From: Chara braunii
Lineage: Eukaryota; Streptophyta; Charophyceae; Charales; Characeae
Direction of reading: 5' to 3'
Length of the DNA: 22,493 bases
Assembly (NCBI GenBank): GCA_003427395.1
Contig: BFEA01000076.1
Span: 1 to 22,493 of the forward strand
In this document: positions 1-9,077 of the stretch, in pieces
Layout: each line of letters starts with the position of its first letter
How positions within the stretch are numbered: position 1 is the stretch's first letter
Made by a program: the position numbers and the translations under genes
The notes under the pieces: model-generated
Told to the model about the DNA's origin: nothing
Database searches by the model: none
Seen by the model: the letters and a program-made list of their open reading frames with translations, nothing else

Positions 1-227
1 TCCAGAGTGCGAACAGTGAGTTGTGTGGGCGCCCAGTCGCCATAGCCAGTTGAAGAGAACTCATATCTGGTTACGATATCTTAAGTACTATCAGGGCGCA
101 TGTCGCCAGTTGCTGTATCGCTGTTTGCATGCAAGACAAGTGTGAATGCAAAGTTTTGAATTTACGTCCAAATAGCTTTGGAATTTTATTTCGACTTTGT
201 GATTGTCTTATGCATTCCTTCCATGGT
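1..227. other. Anonymous left flank, no gene seen
   Basis: No convincing coding sequence, RNA gene or LTR terminus is visible here. The short open frames have no recognisable family. If element X once had a 5' LTR it should lie somewhere in 1-890, but I found no matching copy downstream of X and no primer-binding site. Confidence 0.5.
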
Positions 228-378
228 TGCCCCGGACCCGGACAACCGAACAACCGGACACGGACACCGGACCCGTGTCTGGATCAAGCGTGTCCGGTTA
301 ACCGAACATCAAACCGGACATCCAGACATCCGGAACCGGACAGTCCAGTTTGCAGTGTCGGTGTCCGGTTGTCCGGAT
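228..378. repeat. CCGGACA-rich degenerate simple repeat
   Basis: About 150 bp dominated by variants of CCGGACA, ACCGGACA and the reverse form TGTCCGGT, in both orientations, so the patch is partly palindromic and could fold on itself. It ends in a short A-run near 382-391. The units are irregular, so this is a degenerate low-complexity array, not a clean tandem repeat. No function is assigned. Confidence 0.6.
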
Positions 379-536
379 TAAATAAAAAAAAAAGAACACC
401 AAACACAGAGCTCAAATGCACCAAGATTCCATACAAATAGAGAGCAAAGCAGTGAACTCGTGTGCCAATGTCATCACCCTCAGGCCCCACCAACACAGTA
501 TCCAATGTCGCTCATCTTTGTCTGGCGGCATCGCCG

Positions 537-725
537 TCCCATCCCTGTTCGCCCCTCCCATCCCTGCTCGCCCCTCCCATCCTTCATCTCCCTCCCATCC
601 TTCGTCACCCTCCCATCCTTCAGCGCCCTCCCATTCATCATCGCCCTCCCATCCCTGCTCGCCCCTCCCATCCTTCATCTCCCTCCCATCCTTCATCGCC
701 CTCCCATCCCTGGTCGCCCCACCCA
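537..725. repeat. 18-19 bp minisatellite, about 10 units
   Basis: About ten imperfect units of the type CCATCC-TTCATC-G/TCCCTC follow head to tail, with 18 bp and 19 bp variants (CCATCCCTGCTCGCCCCTC and CCATCCTTCATCTCCCTC). The pyrimidine strand is the + strand. Because the unit lacks stop codons, several frames are open through it. One of them reads as a Pro-Ser-His repeat and stays open into the gag start at 899. Confidence 0.85.
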
Positions 726-898
726 TGGGCCAGACCCTCCTCCCACGTCACAAAAATGCAAGGAATATGAGCGAGAGCGATAGACAGAAAATCAAGTTGC
801 AAAATCACTCAGATTTCCAGATAGTCATGTACCAAGAAGAGAGCTCAAATGCTATGACACCCAGGACACAAAATATTGAGCTCCAATGCCAACTCGCC

Positions 899-1891
899 AT
901 GGCCCATTATCAGCCGCCAACCTACGTACCTCAATACCCCCAGTTCGATGGCAAGGCCTCTGAACTCCAGGGCTGGATCACCACGGCCAAGGAGCAACTT
1001 CGATACCATGGTGTACACATGGTTGTGGCCTACGGAGATGCCCGCTCGCTTCACAACTCGAGCGGCTTCCACTTGGCGCGACTTCCTCGCCCTTTGTGCT
1101 CAGCAGGGCGTTCATGCGAGTATGACATACGTGGAGTTTCGTGATTTTCTTCAGCAGTACTTCTCTCGCCCGACGCCTACCCGTGACCCGATCACACGGG
1201 TCGCTGAGATCAGATGGCTTGGTGGCAACAATGCCTTAGAGTCTTACATCATAACATTCCACCGCGTTCGCGCCCATATCCCCCCCCTCCGTCATACCCG
1301 ACGACGCTATGATCCAACGTTTCCGTGTCGGGTTACCCCAACCCTTCCAGCTTCAGATGCTGGCATACACAATCCACACCCTCCTCGAGTCCTTCAACAT
1401 TGCCAGGGCCATCCAACTTACCTATGCACCTCTTGTGGGCTCCACATCTGAGCCTGGTGTTGCACCTCCCGCTGCCACGTCTGCTTATGGCACATCTCCC
1501 CCCCGACAGTTCTCCACGTCTCGCCGTGGCCCCCACCGAGTTCTTGGACGCACCTTTCTTCCACCGTGTCCAGACTATGCTCCGCGAGTCGTCAAGCGTC
1601 GAGTAGGGTACTGGTCCGGATGGATCCCATAGTGACCCGGACCAGGGACGTGACCCCCAGTCTCCAGTGGATGGTGACGATCCCGACCAGGACGAGCACC
1701 TTGCCCGTGCCTTCTCTGCTTTCCTCAGTCAGCGCCAGTCCTCCTCATCGAGGACCCGCTCATCGGCCCCACAGCAGCCCCTCCCATCAGGCTACGTCTT
1801 CCCCCGACCGTGATTGACTATCGCGGAGAGTAAGGACTTCCGTACGCGAGGTATATGTACCCGTTGTCACTTACCTCGTCACACCCCGTCC
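899..1891 (+). pseudogene. gag: Element X gag (capsid and degenerate zinc knuckle), frameshifted
   Basis: Gag would form the retrotransposon particle. I chose the Met at 899 because it sits in a strong GCCATGGCC context and begins a gag-like sequence (MAHYQPPTYVPQYPQFDG). The frame is also open upstream to 416 through the minisatellite. Coding then moves to a second frame near 1035 (ASTWRDFLALCAQQ, EFRDFLQQYFSRP, a capsid-like block). It moves to a third near 1280-1288, in a run of C residues (DDAMIQRFRVGLPQPFQ). An acidic Asp/Pro/Gln-rich linker follows at about 1622-1816. Near 1850-1890 CTRCHLPRH resembles a C-x2-C-x4-H zinc knuckle but lacks the final Cys. At least three frames are needed, so no intact Gag can be made. 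Confidence 0.75.
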
Positions 1892-2119
1892 ACCGGCCCC
1901 TACGTTTACGCCCTCCAGCGTCACTTTGCTCAGCTGGCCTGCCCCCAACCTGTCCCCCCCATTTCGACCTCCAGCGCCACAGCCACCTACCGACGATCTC
2001 CCGTTCCCCCGACCCTCCTATAGTAGTAGCATACCCGCTCGCGCTTCTACCTTCGCGCCGCTTGGTACTCTTTCTGATGAATCAGGTCAGACCTCAATGA
2101 CGGTGCATCCTCCCCTTCT

Positions 2120-2988
2120 TTGCCTAGTGTCGCTCGTGATCCTCCTCCTCCACGCCCTTCTACTAAGCGTGCTCTTCGTGCGGCCCGATGCAGCGGTTCC
2201 CTTGTTGCAGCCAAGGATATCATCGACGTCCTGGACCTTGAGTGTGTTAAGGCCCGCCAGGAATGTCTCCGCCTCAAAGAGCATACCCTATCTCCGATGT
2301 CTCAGCGCTTACACAACCCCGACCGCACCCTACCTATTATTCAGGTGCGCCTCGGGACCTCCACTAGGGTGTATCGCACATTAGGGGATTCAAGCTCTAC
2401 TGGCGATTTCATCTATCCTCGCGTAGTCAAAGGGGGCTCTCTTTATACATCCACATAACCTTCTGTTGTCATCGTTACGCTTGGTGACAATCAGTCCAAG
2501 TCGTTCGTCGACTGTGTGGTGCCTGATCTCCCACTCTCCTTCCCCTTGTAGAGGCCCCATATCCTTCGCAAAGCCCCTCGGTTCCATGACCAGTGGACCT
2601 TCGACGTCATGGAAACCCTATACGACCTTGTTATAGGCACCGCCTACTCCCATCAGTTCGCCCATTCTGGTCCCGATTGGATCCACAACTACCTCGTCCT
2701 CGACGCCAAGGATGGGGAGCAATACCGTATTTCGTGGTTGGGCAAATCGGACTCTACATCCCCCTCTCATGTCAATGTCGCCATCTTGACACCTACTTAG
2801 TTCCACCACATCCTCCATCAGCCTGATGCTGAACTCTATATTGTTGACATCATGGATCTCCTTGCCTGCAACTCTATGCATCAAATGTTGAGTTTGTCGA
2901 GCTCGATCCACCACTCCCCGAGCCTCCCGACCTTCTTGATCCTTCAGCCTCCTCCTCCTCCTCCCCCCCTGTTAGCTCATCTCACTTT
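2120..2988 (+). pseudogene. Element X retropepsin-like protease and linker to RT
   Basis: The frame from 2120 contains LGDSSSTGDFIYP at 2381-2419, matching the usual retropepsin site (L-x-D-S-G-x-T-x-x-F-I). The catalytic Asp codon is at 2387-2389, but the Gly of D-S-G is Ser (2393-2395). After a frame change, fragments typical of the protease C-terminal half follow: VIVTLGDNQSKSFVDCVVPDL from about 2468, and WTFDVMETLYDLVIGTAYSHQF with ISWLGKSDSTSPSH around 2595-2800. Stops break the frame near 2550 and 2800. A Pro/Ser-rich linker then leads to RT. The protease would normally cut the Gag-Pol polyprotein; this copy is very unlikely to be active. Confidence 0.7.
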
Positions 2989-3994
2989 GTGGCATCCTTT
3001 ACCACTGAAACTCCCTCGGTACCTATCCGTACACCGACTCCTTCCACCCCTGCTTCAGACGTTGCTGCTGCCGAGGAGTTTGACAACCTCCTATCGACGT
3101 TGCAGCCTAGTGTTGCTACCCTTCTTCGTGAGTATCACGATGTTTTCCCTCCATCTCTCTCTTATTGCAGCATCCCTCCTATGCGCGATATCGAGCACCA
3201 CATCCGGCTCGAACCTAACTACCGTATTCAACATCGCGCCCCACATCGCCCCTCGGTTCTTGAAGCCCAGGAAATTAAACGCCAAATTGACGAGGTACTT
3301 CGTCAGGGCTTCATTAAACTGAACACTTCCCCATGGAGTTTCCCTGTCGTCTTCGATCGCAAGAAGGACGGCTCCCTCCGCCTTTGTATCGACCACCTCG
3401 GTCTCAATGACTATACGGTCCGAAACAACTATCCTATGCCCTGCGCGGATGATCTGTTCGACCGCCTCACCGACCACAACTTCTTTACAAAGATCGATCT
3501 TCGCAGCGGATATCACCAAATCTGTGTAGTCGAGGCGGACCAGCCTAAGACCGCTTTCTGCTCTCGCTTCGAGCACTACAAGTTTATCGTAATGCCCTTT
3601 GGTCTGCCACCTTCCAGACGGCTGTGAACACGATGTTCCAAGACCTTCTTGAGGACGCGGTTTTAGTCTTCATTGACGACATCCTAGTCTCCATTTGTAC
3701 CTTAGAGGAGCACCTGGTCCACCTTCGCACTGTCCTCCAGCGATTACGTGACCATGGGTTTTATGCGAAGCTCTCCAAATGTCGCTTCGCTCAACCCAAA
3801 GTCGACTTCCTTGGACACAGGTCTCCGAGCATGGACTCCACATGAACGACTCGAAGATTCAGACTATTGTCGACTGGCCCAATCCTACCTCCCTTCCTGC
3901 GCTACGTAGTTTTGTTGGGTTGAACAACTACTATGGTCATTTTCTTAAAAAATTGCGCGCAGTACACTCCCAGCTGACCCCTCTGACCTGCTGA
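2989..3994 (+). pseudogene. Element X reverse transcriptase
   Basis: A clear gypsy-type RT. RT fingers are read in the frame from 2989: a GFIKLNTSPWSFPVVF block, KKDGSLRLCIDHLGLND, YPMPCADDLFDRL, and FFTKIDLRSGYHQI with the first catalytic Asp. VMPFGL at about 3589-3606 is followed by a small deletion: the expected Cys-Asn-Ala-Pro before ATFQ is missing and the frame changes. The FIDDILV catalytic box (two Asp intact) is at about 3670-3690 in the frame from 3624. A further shift near 3820 leads into the connection domain (IVDWPNPTSLPALRSFVGLNNYYGHF). The domain is legible but split over three frames, so it is non-functional as it stands. Confidence 0.88.
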
Positions 3995-4155
3995 CGTCTA
4001 CCCTTTCACTGGACTTCAGCCCATGAGGATGCCATCCGCTCTCTTAAATAGCTTGTCATGTAAATTGCGAGCAGTACACTGCCCAGCTGACCCCTCTCAC
4101 CTGCGGACGTCTACCCTTTCACTGGAATTTCGCTCTCTTAAGCGGCTTGTCACGT
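3950..4155 (+). repeat. 112 bp tandem duplication at the RT-RNase H junction of X
   Basis: The block starting AAATTGCGCGCAGTACAC at 3950 recurs at 4062, a period of 112 bp. The first copy is 3950-4061. The second is 4062-4155, lacks about 18 bp present in the first, and has several substitutions. Both copies carry the CAGCTGACCCCTCT and CGTCTACCCTTTCACTGGA segments. The duplication adds stops and disrupts the RT connection region of X. The differences between copies show that the duplication is not recent. Confidence 0.85.
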
Positions 4156-4795
4156 CAACTCCCGTTCTACACCTTCCTGATTTTTCTCGCCCATTCATGC
4201 TCACAATGGATGCTTCAAACTTTGCCATATCTCAAATCTACTCTGCCCCCTCTACATCTCCCAAGTCTACAGAGTCTCGACTCTCGCGCATTCCTCGATT
4301 TCCTTCCCCACCTCCAGCGACGGCGGTTCATCTAGCTCCCATCGAGCCCACTTCTTCAGGAGCCCCTCCACCATATCTTCCCGACGTTGCTGATGCCGAC
4401 ACAGTCGAGTCTCGCGATGGCGAGTGTCCGGTTGCTTCTCTCTCTTGACAGCTACTTCCCGCAGAGTGTAACTATACTGCTGACGAGCGTGAGGTCCTTG
4501 CACTGGTTTACGCTGTTAGGAAGTGGTATCATCATCTACATGGGCATACCTTCATCGTGCTCACGGACAATTGTGTCCTCGCCGCCTTTTAGACGAAGCC
4601 TAAACTCACTTCTTGCCAGGCTTGTTGGTGGCGTGATCTTTCCGAGTTCGATTTCACGATCAGGAAGATCTCTGGCGAGAGCAACCGTGTCGTTGATGCC
4701 TTATCTCGTCGCCCTGACCTTAAGTGTGATGATCGACAACTCTCTGCCCTTTCTGTATCTACTCCCACCATCCATCCTGTCTTCCTAGATGAGTA
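4141..4795 (+). pseudogene. Element X RNase H with Pro-rich insert and two nonsense codons
   Basis: RNase H degrades the RNA strand during reverse transcription. FMLTMDASNFAI (around 4195-4230) supplies the first catalytic Asp. In the same frame a Pro/Ser/Ala-rich stretch of about 70-80 residues, with an acidic end (DVADADTVES), comes before the next conserved block, PVASLS. A TGA at 4446-4448 then replaces what is normally Arg. The frame continues QLLPAECNYTADEREVLALVYAVRKW (catalytic Glu), FIVLTDN (Asp), a TAG at 4590-4592, then SEFDFTIRKISGESNRVVDALSRRPD (final Asp). Apart from these two stops, one frame is open from about 4141 to 5303. The insert between the first Asp and PVA is longer than in standard gypsy RNase H. 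Confidence 0.82.
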
Positions 4796-5883
4796 CCGTT
4801 GTGCTTACCCCCAATGTTCTGAGTTTCAGTACATCTACACTGACTTACAGGCTGGCAAGACCGTCCCTAACTTCCAGCTCGACCCCTTTGGACTCGTGCA
4901 TTGGCTTGGACTTAATCATCCCCGTACTCCTCGCTTATGTGTGCCTTCTACCGGCCAGCTCGACGTTCGGGCCTTCACTGAGCGTCATGATCAGCTTGCC
5001 GCAGGTCATTTCGGTGTCTACAAGACTCTTGACTGCCTCTACCGCCATTACTATTGGAGGCACCATCGCACCTTCGTTAAGGAGTATGTCTGCACGTGCA
5101 AGATTTGCCAAGAGGCCAATATCAGCAACCACCCCCCTTTTGGTCTTCTTCAGCCTCTACCCATCCCTACTGAGCGTGGGACCGCTGTCTCCATGGACTT
5201 CATGGGTCCTCTTCGTCCCGCTACCCCACGAGGATACGACGTTATTTTTGTCGTTGTCTATCGGTTGACTGAGCATGCCCATTTCCTCCCTTGCAAGTGC
5301 TAGTTCAACCAAAGACATTGTGTTTCTCTATTTCAACCGCATCGTCATTCATCACGATCTTTCCACTAGTATTGTCTTTGACGGTGATCCCCGCTTCACT
5401 TCCCACTTTTGGCGTGGACTCCAGGAGATCTACGGTTCTGAGCTTCACTTTTCCTCTTCTTATCATCCCCAGTCAGACGGACAGACTGAGGTCACCAACA
5501 AAACTCTTGGGAATATTCTCAAGAAGTTTGTTGAGAATGACTCTGATTGGGACCTTCATCTTGCCCATGCCGTGATCACTTATAATCATGCTATTTCACC
5601 AGCTACCGACATGTCGCCTTACTACTGTGACTTGGGATACCACCCCCATGTCTCATCTGATCTTCTTCGTCCATCTCAGGTCCATCCTGACACTAAATGC
5701 CCTGCCCTTGACGACTTGGTTAAGGAGATGGATGAGATCCTCGGCAAAGCTCGCCTGGCTACTAGCGCCAACCGTTCTCGCATCGACCACCCCTTCAAAG
5801 TTGGCGACAAAATTTTTGTCAACGCACGTCACTTCAGCCCGAGGCCTCGGTCCATGCACTATTCTTTCACCCACCGGACCTAA
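4796..5883 (+). pseudogene. Element X integrase, one frameshift
   Basis: An HHCC-type zinc-binding region is visible around 4980-5115 (ERHDQLAAGHFGVYKTL then CTCKICQEAN). The DDE core follows: the first Asp in AVSMDFMGPLRPATPRGYD (around 5190-5240), the second in SIVFDGDPRFTS (5366-5401), and the Glu in SYHPQSDGQTEVTNKTL (around 5458-5510). Coding changes frame between about 5285 and 5330, where a stop ends the first frame at 5303. The second frame runs to 5883. The C-terminal part (FKVGDKIFVNARHFSPRPRS) is the usual gypsy integrase C-terminal region. Catalytic residues are retained but the frame is broken. Confidence 0.87.
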
Positions 5884-6418
5884 TCATGACTGTCCGGTGA
5901 GCTTCAAATTAAAGCTCCCCAATTCCATGTATCGCTTTAACCTACATGATGTGTTTCATATATCTGTATTGCACCCCTTCGGACGGTCTCCCCCTGAGTT
6001 CCACGGTCGACCTTACCCTTGCCCCTCTCCCATCATCATCAAGGGTCACGAGGAGTTTGTCGTCTCGGATATCGCGTCTCAACGTATGACTGATGGTGNC
6101 CCTCCCCGCCTCGAGTATCTTGTTCGATGGAAGGGTTACCCTGACGAGGAGTCTTCTTGGGAGTCTCTCGAGCACCTGAAGCATGCTATGATTTTCGTGC
6201 GTGTTTACGATCGTGCTCATCCTTTCCCTTCATCATCCTCCCCTCCTACTTCTCGTCCTTCTATTGACCCATCTACTTTAGCGACCACTAACATTCCCCC
6301 TCCTCCATCGATGGGTCCTCCTACTTCACCAGCACCTGCCTCAGGTCCTCCTTCCCCCGTGGATGTGGTTTCGCCTGTTATTGTGGTTGATTCCTCACGC
6401 CCTCAGCGTACTCATTGA
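5884..6418 (+). pseudogene. Element X integrase tail, chromodomain and Pro-rich C terminus
   Basis: After another frame change, NSMYRFNLHDVFHISVLHPF is the conserved integrase tail. A chromodomain follows at about 6052-6200: EEFVVSDIASQRMTDG, one unknown residue (N at 6099), LEYLVRWKGYPDEESSWESLEHL. It keeps Phe, Trp and Tyr at positions that would form the aromatic cage for a methyl-lysine histone tail. In chromoviruses this domain directs integration towards heterochromatin. A Pro/Ser/Thr-rich tail of about 65 residues precedes the TGA at 6416-6418. This is the best-preserved part of X. Confidence 0.87.
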
Positions 6419-7592
6419 ATTCCTTCTCGCTATCGTGACTGATCTATACCCCCTATACGCTTTCTCTCTCTTACCATTCTTGGACACTTATGCAGCAGCT
6501 CCTGATTTCGTTTTCTACATTCGTCTTTAGACATCAGCATTTCTCTTCCGTACCATAGTACCTATCGCAGTGTCCGGACTTGTACTTGGCTTTCGCGCTA
6601 CACCTACTTCATCTTCGCTACTTTGACTCGACCTCAGCTTGGCAACTCGTCAGTTGGACTACTTCACCTTTCCGGCCACGGAGCTCCATCATTCCCATCT
6701 ACCCTTCACCCTCGAGTTTACCCTCTAGTCGCATGATGACCCTTGTTCTCCCTCTTCATGTGGGTGTGTTCGTCTGCCGCCCTTCTACCATACCCTATGC
6801 TGCGCGCCCTCCTCCGGAGTGTACGTTTTCTTCGCTCGCAGCCCCTGGCCATGTCTATGCCGACATAGCCCTCTATCCTATCAGGCTCCCTTGTGTGAGT
6901 GCCCTTTTCCTTTCAGTTGGCGGTACCCGTTTGATGGTTTCCATTGAGCCTGGTGCCGTGTTGTTATCCTCCTTCTGAGCCTGATGATGTTTCATATGGT
7001 TGTGTGGGTACCCCCTTGGAGTTTACTCTGAGAGATGTACTTGCCGCCCACCCTCCCGTCCCTACCTTTCCCATGCGACTGAGCGCACGTGCAGCGGGCC
7101 TTCATCTGCCCTGGCCTACAGCCAGGGCCTATTTGGCTATTTGCCAGTTCGGCCTGTGGGACCAGGCCGTGGCCTGACCCCACAGGCCGTATATTGTTTC
7201 AGTCCAGTCCAGTCCCGCCCGGTACCACGGTCGGTACCAGGCCAGTCCAGTCCAGTCCAGTCAGTCCGCTGGGGGTATACCCCAGCTGCAGTCTGTTTTT
7301 TGGTCATTCTTCACTTTCGCAGATCTTGGAGTACTTGCGTGTGGAGTCTGCGTCGGAGCTGCGCTGTCCCCTCCAGCTCCATCTCTCCCTCCTTCTTCGT
7401 CTCCATCCTAACGGACCGCCATCCCGGCGGGTCCGGCACAGCACGTGAGACTGTGCCACATTCTTGTTCGATGTTGGACATTGATCAAGTTATTCTGTAG
7501 CCTTTACCCTTCAAATTCACAAATCCCATTGGTTGAAAAGAATCACAGACTTTTTGGCTTTCCGAGCATTTTGTCATTTTTCAGTTAAGATA
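6419..7592. other. Non-coding stretch between elements X and Y
   Basis: No convincing gene is visible. The left part should hold the 3' untranslated region and LTR of X, but no TG...CA-bounded repeat matches 1-890. The centre contains GGCC/CCAGGCC-rich palindromic sequence and a CAGTC repeat. The last 90 bp (about 7500-7592) become AT-richer and are the left flank of element Y. They would join the rps14-like sequence at 19948-20190 if Y were absent. Confidence 0.5.
7198..7268. repeat. CAGTC pentamer repeat with GGTACC palindromes
   Basis: Two short CAGTC runs (about 7199-7214 and 7243-7266) flank a CGGTACCACGGTCGGTACC segment. It lies in a GGCC-rich region that contains many short palindromes. 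This is low-complexity DNA with no assigned role. Confidence 0.7.
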
Positions 7593-7630
7593 AATAACAG
7601 ATGCATATATGAACAACTACCAACTAGACT
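7593..7630. repeat. 38 bp direct repeat, left copy, abutting Y 3' LTR
   Basis: Identical over all 38 bases to 19924-19961. The copy ends exactly where the LTR of element Y begins (the + strand tg at 7631-7632, which is the terminal CA of the LTR on the - strand). On the - strand it begins with the last codons (Ser-Ser-Trp) and TAG stop of the rps14-like frame found whole on the other side of Y. Confidence 0.92.
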
Positions 7631-8545
7631 TGCAAGGAAGATGAGCAATAGCGAACTTCAGCAATCAAACAGCATCATACATATGAGTCCAGATAGTCGT
7701 GACCTCGAACCAACAACAGAATTGCATCACGAGATTCACCAAATAAGAACACACCAAGAGTTCATAATTGACAATGCTGAAATAGTCCCATCATCATCAT
7801 CAACGAAGAACCAGAGTTGCTATCCTATCTGACGCTCGGCGCCCAGCCTACATGTGGCAGATCCTATCTAGCCTATGCTACAATGTCGAAGTTGACGACA
7901 ACAGCTCACCCGAAGTACGAGCACACAGCGACCAATGTCGCACACTTCCAGCACCAGCTATGTCTCTCGCCTTACTCACAACCTCGTTCCCCAACACACA
8001 GATGCCACTTGCACCCAAGGACCACCCTGCGCCACACCTAGCTTACAGCAGCTCGGCTATGGCTGCCTGCTCCTTCCTCGCTTGCCCGTGAGCGTGTGGG
8101 CGCCAGCCAACAAAATAGCGCAGCAGCGCGTGCGCAGCATGCAGACAGCACCCGAATGAGGAATCCGGAGGCAGGCCCTTTGCTATATCGAAGTGGCCTG
8201 CCTGCGTCCAGTTCAGGAAGCTTCCAATAGGCCCCGGTAGCTTGAGGCCCAACACGATCGAGAACAGGCCTGGGGCCTGAGGTGGTTGCATGCACCCAAC
8301 TGCCCTTGGCGTGTGTTTGGCCCAGTACCCGTATCCAGCCCAGGGCCTGCTTTCCATACATTCACACAGGCGGCCCAGGGCCTGGGTTCTCTCAACCAAC
8401 TGGCGCTGCGCAACTGCCTGAATTTCCTTAGTTACGCAGTGGCCGAAATAAGGCCCTGAGGGCTCGTCGAGCCTGCCTTCACTTAGGGCGGCCGACTGGC
8501 TCCAAAATGGGGGCTGAATGGGCTCATAGAGGCAGTGGTCTCGCA
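7631..8545 (-). repeat. Element Y 3' LTR, complete, 915 bp
   Basis: On the - strand it begins TGCGAG at 8545 and ends CTTGCA at 7631, giving the standard TG...CA termini. It is preceded directly by a polypurine tract. 7631-8386 matches 17661-18421 in inverted orientation, and 8415-8545 matches 19792-19923 in direct orientation. Together these account for the whole LTR except 28 bp (8387-8414). The sequence includes GGCC-rich palindromes such as CCCAGGCCCTGGGCC and a short ATC repeat near 7791-7802. Promoter and polyadenylation signals would lie here, but I could not place them with confidence. Confidence 0.88.
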
Positions 8546-8558
8546 TTCCCTCCTCCTT
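8546..8558 (-). promoter_or_regulatory. Element Y polypurine tract
   Basis: On the - strand AAGGAGGAGGGAA lies immediately upstream of the LTR start TGCGAG. This is the position and composition expected of the RNase H-resistant primer for plus-strand DNA synthesis, and it fixes the LTR boundary at 8545. Confidence 0.85.
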
Positions 8559-8582
8559 AGCTTCAACAGTCCTCCGAGAAGC

Positions 8583-9077
8583 TCAATCTTCAACCATAGG
8601 GCGCTTTCCCTTCTGCAGAGATCTCTCGTAGTGGGCTACAACTTGCGGAGCGGTCTGCATGAGTTCCTCCCTGGTGAACCCTAACCTGGATCAGTGTGAT
8701 GCCGGAACCAAACGCGATATTGCAGCTTCGCTTTCGGAGGACGTCCCCTGCCTATTGGTCTTGATACCAGCAACTCTCTGTGGTCCACGATGTCATCGAT
8801 GTCCACCTCTCCGTCCATGGTTGGGGGCAGCATTAAGCGGCGAGATGGAAACTGATTTGTTTCTTTGAAAGGTGCCAGCTTGGAGGCGTGAAAGACAGGG
8901 TAAGTACGAAGATGACCTGGGATCCGGATGACATAGGATGGTCCATCGGGATCAGTCCCGACGATATCTAAGACTTCCCATGGCCCAAAGCTCTGTGGCA
9001 TGAGTTTACGGGAAATCCCGTACTCCTGTCCTAGTTCTGAGGACTTTACCCAAACTCTGTCCCCAACCTGAAACGGT
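8583..9077 (-). pseudogene. Element Y integrase C terminus and chromodomain-like tail
   Basis: A frameshift near 9078 separates this from the integrase frame. It reads from about VGDRVWVKSSELGQEYG, through PQSFGPWEVLDIVG and HLRTYPVFHASKLAPF (integrase tail), to EVDIDDIVDHREL and LQYRVWFRHHTDPG. The last two blocks occupy the place of a chromodomain but lack the typical W-K-G-Y block. A second shift near 8680 restores a frame reading FTREELMQTAPQVVAHYERS, ending at the TGA 8583-8585 just 24 bp before the polypurine tract. The chromodomain assignment is moderate; an atypical, derived chromodomain is the simplest reading. Confidence 0.75.

Larger units (their letters stand above)
899..6418 (+). 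mobile_element. Element X: degenerate Ty3/gypsy chromovirus, coding region
   Basis: Gag, retropepsin, reverse transcriptase, RNase H, integrase and a C-terminal chromodomain occur in the standard gypsy order on the + strand. The integrase-after-RNase H order and the chromodomain place it among chromoviruses. The reading frame changes several times and carries in-frame stops, so the copy is a pseudogene. The limits given are those of recognisable coding sequence. LTRs, primer-binding site and polypurine tract were searched for by eye on both sides and not found, so the copy is terminally truncated or its LTRs have diverged beyond recognition. Confidence 0.9.

Noticed and set aside
409-900. Repeated GAGCTCAAATGC motif (409, 841, and a variant near 880)
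   Set aside because: Only about 12 bases are shared with no extended alignment; it may be chance.
6419-7592. 3' LTR of element X
   Set aside because: No counterpart was found in 1-890, no polypurine tract directly before a TG terminus, and no primer-binding site upstream of X gag.
7533-8546. Host genes in the open frames around 7533-8159 and 8038-8546
   Set aside because: They lie almost wholly within the Y LTR and reappear, altered, in the inverted LTR copy with no conserved reading frame or start.
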